32,130 nt of DNA, taken from positions 1-32,130 of the forward strand of contig JAUXEM010000017.1 in assembly GCA_030620515.1 (NCBI GenBank), written 5' to 3'. Positions within the stretch are counted from its first letter, which is position 1; each line of letters begins with the position of its first letter. The notes beneath the pieces are model-generated. The model was not told the origin of the DNA. It saw nothing but the letters and a program-made list of their open reading frames with translations, and ran no database searches. The translations under genes were made by a program, and so were the position numbers. Positions 24,448 to 32,130 of this stretch are shown here, piece after piece. Source of the stretch: Salinivirgaceae bacterium. GTDB taxonomy: Bacteria; Bacteroidota; Bacteroidia; Bacteroidales; SZUA-534.

Positions 24448-24828
24448 CTACTTTTTAGCTTCTTCTCTTGATATTTTAAGCATATTTTCTAATTCTTTAG
24501 TAATATCTTTTTCATATTTATCGATAGTATCAATAGTTAAACTATTTCCCGACATCCAAAACTTCCCTCCTTCTTCATCTGGTCCTTTAATAAACACTAA
24601 TGTTTTTACCCTCTTTTTATGCTCTATACGTAATATTATTTTTTCATCGGATAAAAATCTTAAAGAAGTTTTTCCATCTTTAAGCGATGTTGCCCCTCGA
24701 ATTGTTTTAAAATTCTCTGTAATTTCATTTAATGTAGTTTCATATGATACTGGTATATACTGACCAAATATATTAGCACTAATAAATAGCACTCCTACAA
24801 ACAATGCAACTTTAAAAATATTTTTCAT
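24448..24828 (-). CDS. Small secreted protein of unknown function
   Basis: A 126-residue protein that I do not recognise. MKNIFKVALFVGVLFISANIFG is a signal peptide with a likely cut before Gln23 (GQYIPV), so the mature protein of about 104 residues is probably periplasmic. There is no lipobox. The mature part alternates strands and charged turns (SLRFLSDEKIILRIEHKKRVKTLVFIKG), then a short loop PDEEGGKFWMSGNSL and a charged helix at the C-terminus (KYEKDITKELENMLKISREEAKK). No catalytic motif is visible. It lies 271 bases upstream of the rpsA start on the same strand and stands alone. Confidence 0.7.
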   Translation of the reverse strand: MKNIFKVALFVGVLFISANIFGQYIPVSYETTLNEITENFKTIRGATSLKDGKTSLRFLSDEKIILRIEHKKRVKTLVFIKGPDEEGGKFWMSGNSLTIDTIDKYEKDITKELENMLKISREEAKK

Positions 24829-25138
24829 AATTTAAATAGCTAAAATTTATTCGTCGTCAAAACTACAAAAATAAATTCTCAATCAACAATAAAAATATTT
24901 ACCTATTACGGGTTTCCTAATTATAAAGTGTTGTATTATTAGCAATAAACAATACCTTATTAATCTTTATATTTTTATTGTATTTTAGCATTCTATAAAA
25001 ACAAAAAAAATGCAGCTCATACAAACATAACTACATACTTAGTTACTAGGGCTGTAGAAGGTTGAAATTTTATAATGCAATAGGGAAATTAATGTTTTTT
25101 AGATTAAAACTTTCTATTTGCAACAATAATAAAATAAA
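24829..25138. other. AT-rich intergenic region between divergent genes
   Basis: The 310 bases separate the small secreted protein (minus) from the nucleotide-sugar cluster (plus) and should hold both promoters. A TATTTGC just before the uxs start (25117-25123) resembles part of a -7 box, without a good -33 partner. No gene, RNA or repeat is recognised. Confidence 0.4.
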
Positions 25139-26089
25139 ATGAAAAGAATATTAGTTACAGGAGGAGCCGGTTTTGTAGGCTCGCATTTATGTGAAAGACT
25201 TTTAAATGAGGGTAATCAAGTATTGTGCTTAGATAACTATTTTACTGGTGATAAACGAAATATAGTTCATTTAATGGATAATCATTTTTTTGAGATTGTT
25301 CGTCATGATGTAACTGTTCCTTTCTATGCTGAAGTTGATCAAATTTACAACTTGGCATGCCCTGCTTCACCTGTTCATTACCAGTTTAATCCTATTAAAA
25401 CAACAAAAACATCGGTAATGGGCGCTATTAATATGCTTGGGCTTGCAAAGCGGATTAAAGCACGGGTTCTACAAGCATCAACAAGCGAAGTTTATGGTGA
25501 CCCCGAAGTTCATCCGCAAACCGAAAGCTATTGGGGACACGTAAATCCAATTGGTATCCGTTCGTGCTATGATGAGGGCAAGAGATGTGCTGAAACTCTA
25601 TTCATGGATTATTACAAACAAAACAATGTGGATATAAAGATTATTCGCATATTTAATACCTATGGACCTAAAATGCATCCCAACGATGGCCGTGTTGTTT
25701 CCAATTTTATTATTCAAGCTTTGCAAAACCAGGATATCACAATTTATGGCGATGGTTCACAAACAAGAAGCTTTCAATACGTTGATGATCTTTTAGAAGG
25801 TATGATTAGGATGATGAATACTGACAAATTTATTGGCCCTGTTAATATTGGCAACCCTGTTGAATTTACAATTCTTGAATTAGCTGAGATGGTTATTCAC
25901 CTAACAAACTCAAATTCGAAAATTATTAACCTACCAATACCACAGGATGACCCAACCCAAAGAAAACCTGATATTTCTTTGGCAAAAGAAAAGCTTGGTA
26001 ATTGGGAACCTCAAGTAGCGCTGAAAGATGGTTTAAAAAAAACCATTAACTACTTTGATAATTATTTAAAAGAAAACGAACAAGAATAA
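25139..26089 (+). CDS. uxs: UDP-glucuronate decarboxylase (UDP-xylose synthase), SDR family
   Basis: Converts UDP-glucuronate to UDP-xylose with bound NAD+. The 316-residue extended SDR has the Rossmann motif [11 protein letters not shown] at the N-terminus, [40 protein letters not shown] and the catalytic YxxxK within [12 protein letters not shown]. The run [14 protein letters not shown] is diagnostic for UXS among the SDR sugar enzymes; later [19 protein letters not shown] and [16 protein letters not shown] bind the nucleotide sugar. It is the first gene of a four-gene run for activated sugars; its stop overlaps the rfbC start by one base (TAATG). A role in surface polysaccharide is inferred. 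Confidence 0.93.
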   Translation: MKRILVTGGAGFVGSHLCERLLNEGNQVLCLDNYFTGDKRNIVHLMDNHFFEIVRHDVTVPFYAEVDQIYNLACPASPVHYQFNPIKTTKTSVMGAINMLGLAKRIKARVLQASTSEVYGDPEVHPQTESYWGHVNPIGIRSCYDEGKRCAETLFMDYYKQNNVDIKIIRIFNTYGPKMHPNDGRVVSNFIIQALQNQDITIYGDGSQTRSFQYVDDLLEGMIRMMNTDKFIGPVNIGNPVEFTILELAEMVIHLTNSNSKIINLPIPQDDPTQRKPDISLAKEKLGNWEPQVALKDGLKKTINYFDNYLKENEQE

Positions 26090-26628
26090 TGAATATAATA
26101 AAAACACCTATTGAAGGACTTTTAATAATTGAACCACGTGTATTTAAAGATGCAAGAGGTTACTTTTTTGAATGCTATCAGGAAAAAAGCTATCATAAAG
26201 TTGGCATTAAGGCTAAATTTATTCAAGACAATGAAGCTTTTTCAAGCTATGGAGTTATAAGAGGATTGCATTTTCAACAAGGAGAATATGCGCAGGCTAA
26301 ACTGGTAAGAGTAATTAAAGGTGCTGTTTACGATGTGGCTGTTGATATAAGAAAAAACTCTTCTACTTTTGGACAATGGTTTGGTACAGAACTATCGGAA
26401 GATAATAAAAAGCAATTTTTTATTCCTCGAGGCTTTGCTCATGGTTACTCAGTTATTTCAGATACAGCGATATTTTCATATAAATGCGATAACGATTATA
26501 ATCCAAAAAGTGAAGGTGGTATCAACTTAAATGATAAAACACTGAATATTGATTGGAAGATTCCAATCGACAAACGAATTATTTCAGAAAAAGACATAGT
26601 TCTACCAGATATAAATACTTTGACATAA
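26089..26628 (+). CDS. rfbC: dTDP-4-dehydrorhamnose 3,5-epimerase
   Basis: Epimerises C3 and C5 of dTDP-4-keto-6-deoxyglucose in dTDP-L-rhamnose synthesis. The 179-residue cupin has FKDARGYFFECYQ, IQDNEAFSSYGVIRGLHFQ with the catalytic histidine, KLVRVIKGAVYDVAVDIR, FFIPRGFAHGYSVI and FSYKCDNDYNPKSEGGI. Length is normal for RfbC/RmlC. It is joined to uxs by a one-base overlap and to rfbD by an 8-base gap. rfbA and rfbB are not in the window and must lie elsewhere if rhamnose is made. Confidence 0.96.
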   Translation: MNIIKTPIEGLLIIEPRVFKDARGYFFECYQEKSYHKVGIKAKFIQDNEAFSSYGVIRGLHFQQGEYAQAKLVRVIKGAVYDVAVDIRKNSSTFGQWFGTELSEDNKKQFFIPRGFAHGYSVISDTAIFSYKCDNDYNPKSEGGINLNDKTLNIDWKIPIDKRIISEKDIVLPDINTLT

Positions 26629-26636
26629 GATTTAAT

Positions 26637-27521
26637 ATGATGGATAAAATAATAATTTTAGTTACAGGAGCAAATGGGCAATTAGGACAAGAGTTGCAAT
26701 TCTTATCGAAAAAGCATTCTGAATTTCATTTTTTATTTACAGATATTGACACTTTAGATATTACAAAATCGGGAGAAGCTGATTATTTTGTAGAGAAAAA
26801 CCCTGTTGATTTTATCATAAACTGCGCCGCCTACACTGCGGTTGACAAGGCAGAAGAAGATAGAGACAATGCATTTCTAATAAATACAGTAGCTGTTGAT
26901 TATTTGATTGATGCTGCAATTAAAACAGATGCTTGTTTAATACATATTTCGACAGATTATGTTTTTGATGGCACCAAGAATACTCCATACGATGAGGAAG
27001 ATGCTGCAATACCAGAATCAGTGTATGGTGATACAAAGAATGAAGGAGAAAAACTTATTTTATATGCCGATGTTAATGCATTAATAATACGTACATCTTG
27101 GTTGTACTCTACCTTTGGTAATAATTTTGTAAAAACAATGCTCCTATTAGGTAAAGAGCGCAATGAATTAAAGGTTGTCTTTGATCAAATTGGAACACCA
27201 ACCTATGCAAGAGAATTAGCTTCTGCCATACTTGAAATTATTGGTAAAATAAAATTAGATAAAAAAACTACTACTAAGGAAATTTACCATTACACAAACG
27301 AAGGTGTTGCTAGCTGGTACGATTTTGCTACCGAAATATTTAGAATTAAAAATATTAACTGTAAAACCTATCCTGTTGATAGTTCTGAATTTCCAACACC
27401 TGCTAAACGTCCGCATTTTTCTGTCTTAAATAAAACAAAAATTAAAAAAGATTTTGATTTATCTATTCCTCACTGGGTGGATAGCTTAAAAGAAATGCTT
27501 AATAATTTGAATACTCAATAA
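26637..27521 (+). CDS. rfbD: dTDP-4-dehydrorhamnose reductase
   Basis: Reduces dTDP-4-keto-L-rhamnose with NAD(P)H to dTDP-L-rhamnose. The N-terminal motif ILVTGANGQLGQELQ binds the cofactor; INCAAYTAVDKAEED, HISTDYVFDGTKNTPYDEED and VYGDTKNEGEKLI with the catalytic Tyr and Lys are all typical of RfbD/RmlD, as is the YHYTNEGVASWYDFA and RPHFSVLNKTKI C-terminus. Two tandem ATG codons at 26637 and 26640 are both possible starts, giving 294 or 293 residues; the open frame upstream to 26553 overlaps rfbC and shows no homology. It is 8 bases after rfbC. Confidence 0.95.
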   Translation: MMDKIIILVTGANGQLGQELQFLSKKHSEFHFLFTDIDTLDITKSGEADYFVEKNPVDFIINCAAYTAVDKAEEDRDNAFLINTVAVDYLIDAAIKTDACLIHISTDYVFDGTKNTPYDEEDAAIPESVYGDTKNEGEKLILYADVNALIIRTSWLYSTFGNNFVKTMLLLGKERNELKVVFDQIGTPTYARELASAILEIIGKIKLDKKTTTKEIYHYTNEGVASWYDFATEIFRIKNINCKTYPVDSSEFPTPAKRPHFSVLNKTKIKKDFDLSIPHWVDSLKEMLNNLNTQ

Positions 27522-27542
27522 TTCTATATAATAAATAACATT

Positions 27543-29279
27543 ATGCAAACAAATTTATTACAAGAAGTAAAAGCAAAAGCAAAAATCTGGCTTGATGGAG
27601 ATTACGATGAAGAAACGAAAAAGCGGGTAAAGCACCTTCTTGAAAATGACGAAGCTGAATTAATTGAATCATTTTATCGCGAATTAGAATTCGGAACAGG
27701 TGGTCTACGTGGTATTATGGGCGTAGGCACAAACCGAATGAATATTTATACTGTAGGAATGGCAACTCAAGGCTTGTGTAACTACATACTTCAACAATTC
27801 CCAAACCAAGATATTTCAGTAGCAATTGCTTACGACTGTCGTAATAATGGGAAGTTGTATAGCGATACTGCTGCTCAAATATTTTCAGCTAATGGCATTA
27901 AAGTATTTTTATTTGACTCGCTACGACCTACCCCTGAATTATCGTTTGCTATTAGACATTTAGGATGTAAAAGTGGCATTGTAGTAACCGCATCTCATAA
28001 TCCAAAAGAGTATAACGGATATAAAGTTTACTGGGACGATGGTGGTCAAATTATAGCACCACATGATAAAAATATAATTAACGAAGTCAAAAATATTTCA
28101 TCTATTAATGAAGTAAAGTGGAATGGCAATAACGATATTATAGTAACCTTAGACAATGAAATTGATAATATATATATTGAAAAAATAAAAGAGCTATCTC
28201 TCTCGCCTAATATTATTGAACAACAAAAAGATTTAAAAATAGTTTACACACCTATTCACGGAACCGGTGTAATACTTGCTCCAAAGGCATTAAAAGCTGT
28301 TGGATTTACTAATATTATTAATGTTCCTGAGCAAGATATGGTAGATGGCAACTTTCCTACTGTAAAGTCGCCAAATCCGGAAGAAACAGCTGCTTTAAAC
28401 ATGGCTCTTAATAAAGCAAAAGCAACCAATGCCGATATTGTAATGGCTACAGACCCTGATGCTGACCGAGTAGGAGTTGCTGTAAAAAACAATAAAGGTG
28501 AATTTGAACTTTTAAATGGCAACCAAACAGGGTCTTTTCTTATCTATTATTTAATTACTAAATGGAAAGAAAATGGTCTTCTTACTGGTAAAGAATACCT
28601 TGTGAAAACCATTGTTACTACTGAGCTAATTGCCGATATGGCAAAAGATTATAACATTGAATATTTTGATGTTTTAACTGGCTTTAAATTTATTGCCAAT
28701 ATTATTAAAGTAAACGAAGGTAAAAAGAAATTTATTGGTGGTGGCGAAGAAAGCTACGGATATTTAGCTGGTGAATTTGTGCGCGATAAAGATGCTATAA
28801 TGGCTTGTGTTTTAATTGCTGAAGCTACAGCATGGGCGAAAAGTCAAAACAAATCAGTATTTGATATTCTAGCTGAAATTTATCAGAAATATGGATTCTA
28901 TAAAGAACAATTAGTTAACCTTGTAAAGAAAGGTAAGACAGGGGCTGAAAAAATTCAACAAATGATGGTTGATTTTAGAGAAACTCCTCCAACTGAGCTA
29001 GGTGGATCAGAGGTCATACTAATAAAAGACTATGATGCTCAAATTGAAATTGATTTATCTACAGGCTTAAAAAAACCAATTAATTTACCAAGTTCAAATG
29101 TTTTACAATTTTTTACTGCCGACGGTTCCAAAATATCAGTCCGCCCATCGGGAACTGAACCTAAAATTAAATTTTACATTGGTGTTAAAGCAGATTTATG
29201 TTGTACAGAAGAATATGACAATGTAAATTCAAAACTAGAAACGAAAATAAAAAGCATCTGTAAAGATTTAAATATTTAA
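27543..29279 (+). CDS. Phosphoglucomutase/phosphomannomutase (alpha-D-phosphohexomutase)
   Basis: Interconverts hexose 1- and 6-phosphates, supplying glucose-1-phosphate for the nucleotide sugars made next door. The 578 residues contain GTGGLRGIMGVGTNRMN near the N-terminus, the phosphoserine loop VVTASHNPKEYNGYKVY (Ser151), the metal-binding loop ATDPDADRVGVAV, the sugar-binding GGEESYGYLAGE and the phosphate-binding RPSGTEPKIKFYIG. Length and motifs match the roughly 580-residue PgcA-like group of bacteria. It follows rfbD by 21 bases and is likely the last gene of the unit. Whether glucose or mannose phosphate is preferred cannot be read. Confidence 0.94.
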   Translation: MQTNLLQEVKAKAKIWLDGDYDEETKKRVKHLLENDEAELIESFYRELEFGTGGLRGIMGVGTNRMNIYTVGMATQGLCNYILQQFPNQDISVAIAYDCRNNGKLYSDTAAQIFSANGIKVFLFDSLRPTPELSFAIRHLGCKSGIVVTASHNPKEYNGYKVYWDDGGQIIAPHDKNIINEVKNISSINEVKWNGNNDIIVTLDNEIDNIYIEKIKELSLSPNIIEQQKDLKIVYTPIHGTGVILAPKALKAVGFTNIINVPEQDMVDGNFPTVKSPNPEETAALNMALNKAKATNADIVMATDPDADRVGVAVKNNKGEFELLNGNQTGSFLIYYLITKWKENGLLTGKEYLVKTIVTTELIADMAKDYNIEYFDVLTGFKFIANIIKVNEGKKKFIGGGEESYGYLAGEFVRDKDAIMACVLIAEATAWAKSQNKSVFDILAEIYQKYGFYKEQLVNLVKKGKTGAEKIQQMMVDFRETPPTELGGSEVILIKDYDAQIEIDLSTGLKKPINLPSSNVLQFFTADGSKISVRPSGTEPKIKFYIGVKADLCCTEEYDNVNSKLETKIKSICKDLNI

Positions 29280-29293
29280 TTTACCATATAATA

Positions 29294-29420
29294 AAACCAC
29301 TCTGAAAAGTCAAAATATTGAGATATAGTCATCCGATGAATTTGTAACCAACTGGTTAACAGATTGCGATTTTTAAGTATTTTGCAAATATATTCATCGG
29401 ATGACTTTTCGGAGTGGACT
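29294..29420. mobile_element. MITE-like element, about 127 bp, with candidate 9-bp target duplication
   Basis: Terminal inverted repeats CCACTCTGAAAAGTC (29297-29311) and GACTTTTCGGAGTGG (29403-29417) match at 14 of 15 positions. Inside them AGTCATCCGATGAAT (29327-29341) is an exact inverted copy of ATTCATCGGATGACT (29392-29406). CATATAATA stands directly outside both ends (29285-29293 and 29421-29429), as a target-site duplication would. There is no room for a transposase. The AT-rich 9-mer could be chance, and a structured RNA or attenuator after the phosphohexomutase is the alternative. Confidence 0.5.
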
Positions 29421-29460
29421 CATATAATAGATCTTTCGATTCTAGATTTTAGACCTTAAA

Positions 29461-29480
29461 CCTGCCTGCTGCAGACAGGT
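29461..29480. repeat. CCTGCC-type palindromic repeat
   Basis: CCTGCCTGCTGCAGACAGGT is an imperfect palindrome that stands out as GC-rich in AT-rich noncoding DNA. Related units are at 29726-29746, 31929-31944, 32031-32055 and 5384-5411. Confidence 0.6.
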
Positions 29481-29600
29481 AAAATATTACTATGATGATT
29501 ATTAGATATTTAAACCAAAAAATGATATGTTTATATATTATTGATTATCATTATATTACAAAGCATTGACGAACCATTGACCAAAAAGACTTAATACTAT

Positions 29601-29634
29601 GAGGTTATCTAGAATTAGATAACCTCTTTTGTTT
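29601..29634 (+). terminator. Strong intrinsic terminator
   Basis: GAGGTTATCTA (29601-29611) and TAGATAACCTC (29616-29626) form a perfect 11-bp stem with a four-base GAAT loop, followed by TTTTGTTT. It is 320 bases past the phosphohexomutase stop, which is far for its own terminator unless the MITE-like element was inserted between them. It could also end a short noncoding transcript. Confidence 0.85.
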
Positions 29635-29911
29635 ACAACCCAAATTGAGCGATTTGCTATTGCTCAATCGACTGAGGAACTGTAAGTTTCACAAATCTTA
29701 GTTTCACTTGATTTGTGATAAACAACCTGTCTGCTGAAGGCAGACAATTGCTAGGTCGGAATTAACTCTAAGTAAAGTATTTTTATTGCATTCAAATCAC
29801 TCAACTTAGGCATAAACAATTGGCAATTTGAAATGTTAATTTGAAAATACAGGAATTTTACTATTTTTGATATACTCAAAAGGTAAAATAAAGGGTTAAA
29901 AACGGAAGACT
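29635..29911. other. Upstream region of the acyl-CoA synthetase
   Basis: Hairpins are seen at ATTGAGC/GCTCAAT (29644-29668), CACAAATC/GATTTGTG (29690-29717) and the CCTGTC-type repeat TGTCTGC/GCAGACA (29728-29746, 7-bp stem, loop TGAAG). None carries a T run. No gene is recognised; the promoter of the following gene should lie within about 100 bases of 29912. Confidence 0.5.
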
Positions 29912-31819
29912 ATGAAAACGATTATAGAATTATTTGAAGAAAATGTAGTGAAGTATCCAAATAATCCAATGCTATGGGAAAAGAAAACGGATAAATATGA
30001 AAGTACTACCTATAGCAATGCAAAAAAACTAATTACTACTTACGCAGGTGGTTTACTTAGCATTGGTTTAAAAAAAGGTGATAGAGTAGCCTTGCTTTCT
30101 GAAGGTAGAAACGATTGGATTTATGCAGAATTAGCATTGTTATATTTTGGTGCAATAGATGTCCCTTTATCTGTAAAATTAGAAGCATCTGAAATACAGT
30201 TTCGAATAATGCATTCCAGAGCAAATATAATAATTGTATCAAAAAGACAAGCTGAAAAGGTAGAAGCCATAAGAGGTAATTGCCCTGAACTTAAGAAAGT
30301 AATTTATTTTGATGATAAAAAGAACTGCACAAATAATGATATCCTTTGGGATGATATTTATCAACATGGAATAACCTATAATCAAGAAAAACCAACGGCT
30401 ATTGACGAGGCAAAACAATTAATTTCTGGAGATGATATTGCTAACATTACCTACACCTCAGGTACAACTGCAGACCCCAAAGGTGTAATTCTATCGCATA
30501 GGAACTATACTGCAAATGTTGAACAGGCACTAAGTATAATGACTATTCCAGATACTTATAGAACTTTATTAATATTACCTCTTGATCACTGTTTTGCTCA
30601 CGTAGCAGGTATATATAGCTTTATAGCTAATGGGGCAAGTATGGCAACATTGCAAATGGGTGATACACCAATGCAAACTCTTAAAAATATACCTATTAAT
30701 ATTAAGGAAATTAAGCCTAATTTAATACTAAGCGTACCTGCATTGGCTAAAAACTTTAAAAAAAATATTGAAAAAGGAATTACCGATAAGGGAAAAGTAA
30801 CTGAATTGTTATTCAATTTTGCCCTTAAAACAGCATATAAATATAATAAAGACGGATTTAATAAAGGAACAGGATTAAGTTTTATTCTATATCCTCTAGT
30901 TAAAATATTCGATAAAATATTATTTAGTAAAGTAAGAGAAGTTTTTGGTGGTAAATTAGATTTCTTTATAGGTGGAGGTGCTATTCTGGATATTGAATTA
31001 CAGCGCTTTTTTTATGCTATTGGAATACCAATGATGCAAGGATATGGATTATCAGAAGCAACACCTGTTATATCATCAAATTCATTAAAAAAACATAAGC
31101 TAGGCTCATCTGGCTATTTGGTTAAACCACTTGATTTAAAAATACTTGATGATAATGGTAATTCATTACCCATAGGTGAAAAAGGTGAGATTGTTATTCG
31201 TGGTGAAAACGTTATGAAAGGCTATTGGAGAAATGATAGTGCTACTACAGAAACAATAAAAGATGATTGGCTACATACCGGCGACCTAGGTTATTTGGAT
31301 AAAGATGGCTTTTTATACGTACTTGGACGATTTAAAAGTTTACTAATAAGTGGCGATGGTGAAAAATATTCTCCTGAATCAATTGAAGAAACATTAGTAG
31401 CAAAGTCACCATTTATTGAGCAAGTTATGCTTCACAATAACCAAGATCCTTATACTATAGGCTTAATTGTACCAAACAATGAATTAATAAAAAAACACCT
31501 TGAACAAAAAGGTGTTGATGTTAGTACGGATAAAGCTAGAGAATTAGCCTTATCACTAATTCAAGACGAAATAAACCATTATAAAAAAGGTGGTAAATAT
31601 AGTGGGGAATTTCCTGAACGATGGTTGCCAACAGCAATTGGTATACTAAATGAACCCTTTACAGAACAAAATAAATTCATAAACAGTACTATGAAAATGG
31701 TACGCGGTAAAATAACAGAGCATTATCGCGATCGAATTGATTATTTATTCACTCCCGAAGCAAAAGACATTTCCAATAAAACTAATATTGAATCACTTAC
31801 TGAAATTTACAATAATTAG
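29912..31819 (+). CDS. Long-chain fatty acid-CoA ligase (AMP-forming)
   Basis: Activates fatty acids to acyl-CoA through an acyl-adenylate. The 635-residue protein has the adenylate-forming signature ITYTSGTTADPKGVILSHRN at about 179-198, LLILPLDHCFAHVAGIYSF, QGYGLSEATPVISSN, and WLHTGDLGYLDKDGFLYVLGRFKSLLI before the C-terminal swivel domain, with KYSPESIEE holding the usual post-hinge segment. Length is that of the large bacterial FadD15-like group. It is monocistronic, with noncoding DNA on both sides. The exact chain-length range cannot be read from sequence. Confidence 0.94.
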   Translation: MKTIIELFEENVVKYPNNPMLWEKKTDKYESTTYSNAKKLITTYAGGLLSIGLKKGDRVALLSEGRNDWIYAELALLYFGAIDVPLSVKLEASEIQFRIMHSRANIIIVSKRQAEKVEAIRGNCPELKKVIYFDDKKNCTNNDILWDDIYQHGITYNQEKPTAIDEAKQLISGDDIANITYTSGTTADPKGVILSHRNYTANVEQALSIMTIPDTYRTLLILPLDHCFAHVAGIYSFIANGASMATLQMGDTPMQTLKNIPINIKEIKPNLILSVPALAKNFKKNIEKGITDKGKVTELLFNFALKTAYKYNKDGFNKGTGLSFILYPLVKIFDKILFSKVREVFGGKLDFFIGGGAILDIELQRFFYAIGIPMMQGYGLSEATPVISSNSLKKHKLGSSGYLVKPLDLKILDDNGNSLPIGEKGEIVIRGENVMKGYWRNDSATTETIKDDWLHTGDLGYLDKDGFLYVLGRFKSLLISGDGEKYSPESIEETLVAKSPFIEQVMLHNNQDPYTIGLIVPNNELIKKHLEQKGVDVSTDKARELALSLIQDEINHYKKGGKYSGEFPERWLPTAIGILNEPFTEQNKFINSTMKMVRGKITEHYRDRIDYLFTPEAKDISNKTNIESLTEIYNN

Positions 31820-31872
31820 CATACACCTTAGTTGCGTAACTATTAAAGTTAACTATCTGATAGTCATAGTGT

Positions 31873-31900
31873 GAGTGCTTTTTTAACGGCACTCGTTTTA
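31873..31900 (+). terminator. Possible terminator after the acyl-CoA synthetase
   Basis: GAGTGC (31873-31878) and GCACTC (31889-31894) form a 6-bp stem with a 10-base loop, followed by GTTTTATT. It is about 55 bases past the stop codon. The short stem and interrupted T run keep this modest. Confidence 0.5.
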
Positions 31901-32130
31901 TTAGTATAAACTCCTATTAATTAATATGCCTGCCAAAAAGCAGGTAATTTAAACCCAAAAAGAAAATAACTAAACCCTATAACACGGAAAGCCTGCTTCT
32001 ATATTCTCTGCAAGAAAACTCCATTTTTTTTGCCTGCCTTGCCATCAGGCAGGATACGCTTGCTTCAAAATTGGTCATTTACGAAAGTAAACTCCCAATT
32101 TATCAGCTTCGCAAGCCTTAAAAATTAAGC
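31901..32130. repeat. Right-edge noncoding DNA with two CCTGCC palindromes
   Basis: CCTGC/GCAGG with an AAAAA-containing loop at 31929-31944 and CCTGCCTTG/CAGGCAGG around a CCAT loop at 32031-32055 belong to the same GC-rich palindrome type as the units near 29.5 kb. No gene can be supported before the window ends. Confidence 0.55.

Noticed and set aside
1-32130. tRNA, rRNA and CRISPR arrays.
   Set aside because: No tRNA-like T-arm and anticodon patterns, no rRNA sequence and no regularly spaced direct repeats were seen on reading both strands.

Overview
The window is AT-rich chromosomal DNA from a member of the Bacteroidota, probably a free-living or environmental relative of the Bacteroidales/Marinilabiliales (rank below phylum is inference). 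The signs are: promoter -7 boxes of the TAnnTTTG type, start codons without clear Shine-Dalgarno sequences, signal peptides ending in -AQ, a BtuB/BtuG-like outer-membrane pair, a six-domain ribosomal protein S1 with a long Lys/Ala/Glu tail, and degenerate intergenic repeats of a kind common in this phylum.

Layout. guaA (141-1670, minus) lies at the left edge, divergent from a cobalamin-riboswitch operon (1742-5109) coding for a Dph6-like PP-loop ATPase, two BtuF-like corrinoid-binding proteins and the corrinoid adenosyltransferase CobO. An UvrD-like helicase with a nuclease-like insert and a C-terminal zinc ribbon follows on the minus strand (5431-7572). A second cobalamin riboswitch (7893-8102) leads the large B12 cluster: btuB, btuG-like lipoprotein, cobU, cobT, cobS, cobC, a second cobT, cobQ, cobD, cbiB and a P-loop NTPase (8155-20383). 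Then on the minus strand come rnz, a STAS-domain protein, rpsA and a small secreted protein (20341-24828). A plus-strand nucleotide-sugar cluster (uxs, rfbC, rfbD, a phosphohexomutase; 25139-29279) and a long-chain acyl-CoA synthetase (29912-31819) fill the right side.

How the B12 genes work together. BtuG and BtuB capture corrinoids at the surface and import them across the outer membrane. BtuF-type proteins bind them further in, CobO adenosylates, CobQ amidates cobyric-acid precursors, CobD and CbiB add aminopropanol phosphate, CobU and CobS activate and join the nucleotide loop, CobT makes the alpha-ribotide and CobC removes the phosphate. Corrin-ring genes, cbiA and the BtuCD permease/ATPase are not in the window, so the visible set is the late pathway plus salvage.

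The points most worth a second look are: three nearly identical palindromes grafted into one riboswitch; conserved L13-type loops after both riboswitches that can kiss the L5 CCCG; two CobT paralogs flanking cobS-cobC; a P-loop NTPase that could fill the missing threonine-kinase step; a cytosolic Cys-rich BtuF-like protein next to a Dph6-like enzyme; a MITE-like element with a 9-bp candidate target duplication; and a mosaic of degenerate intergenic repeats.
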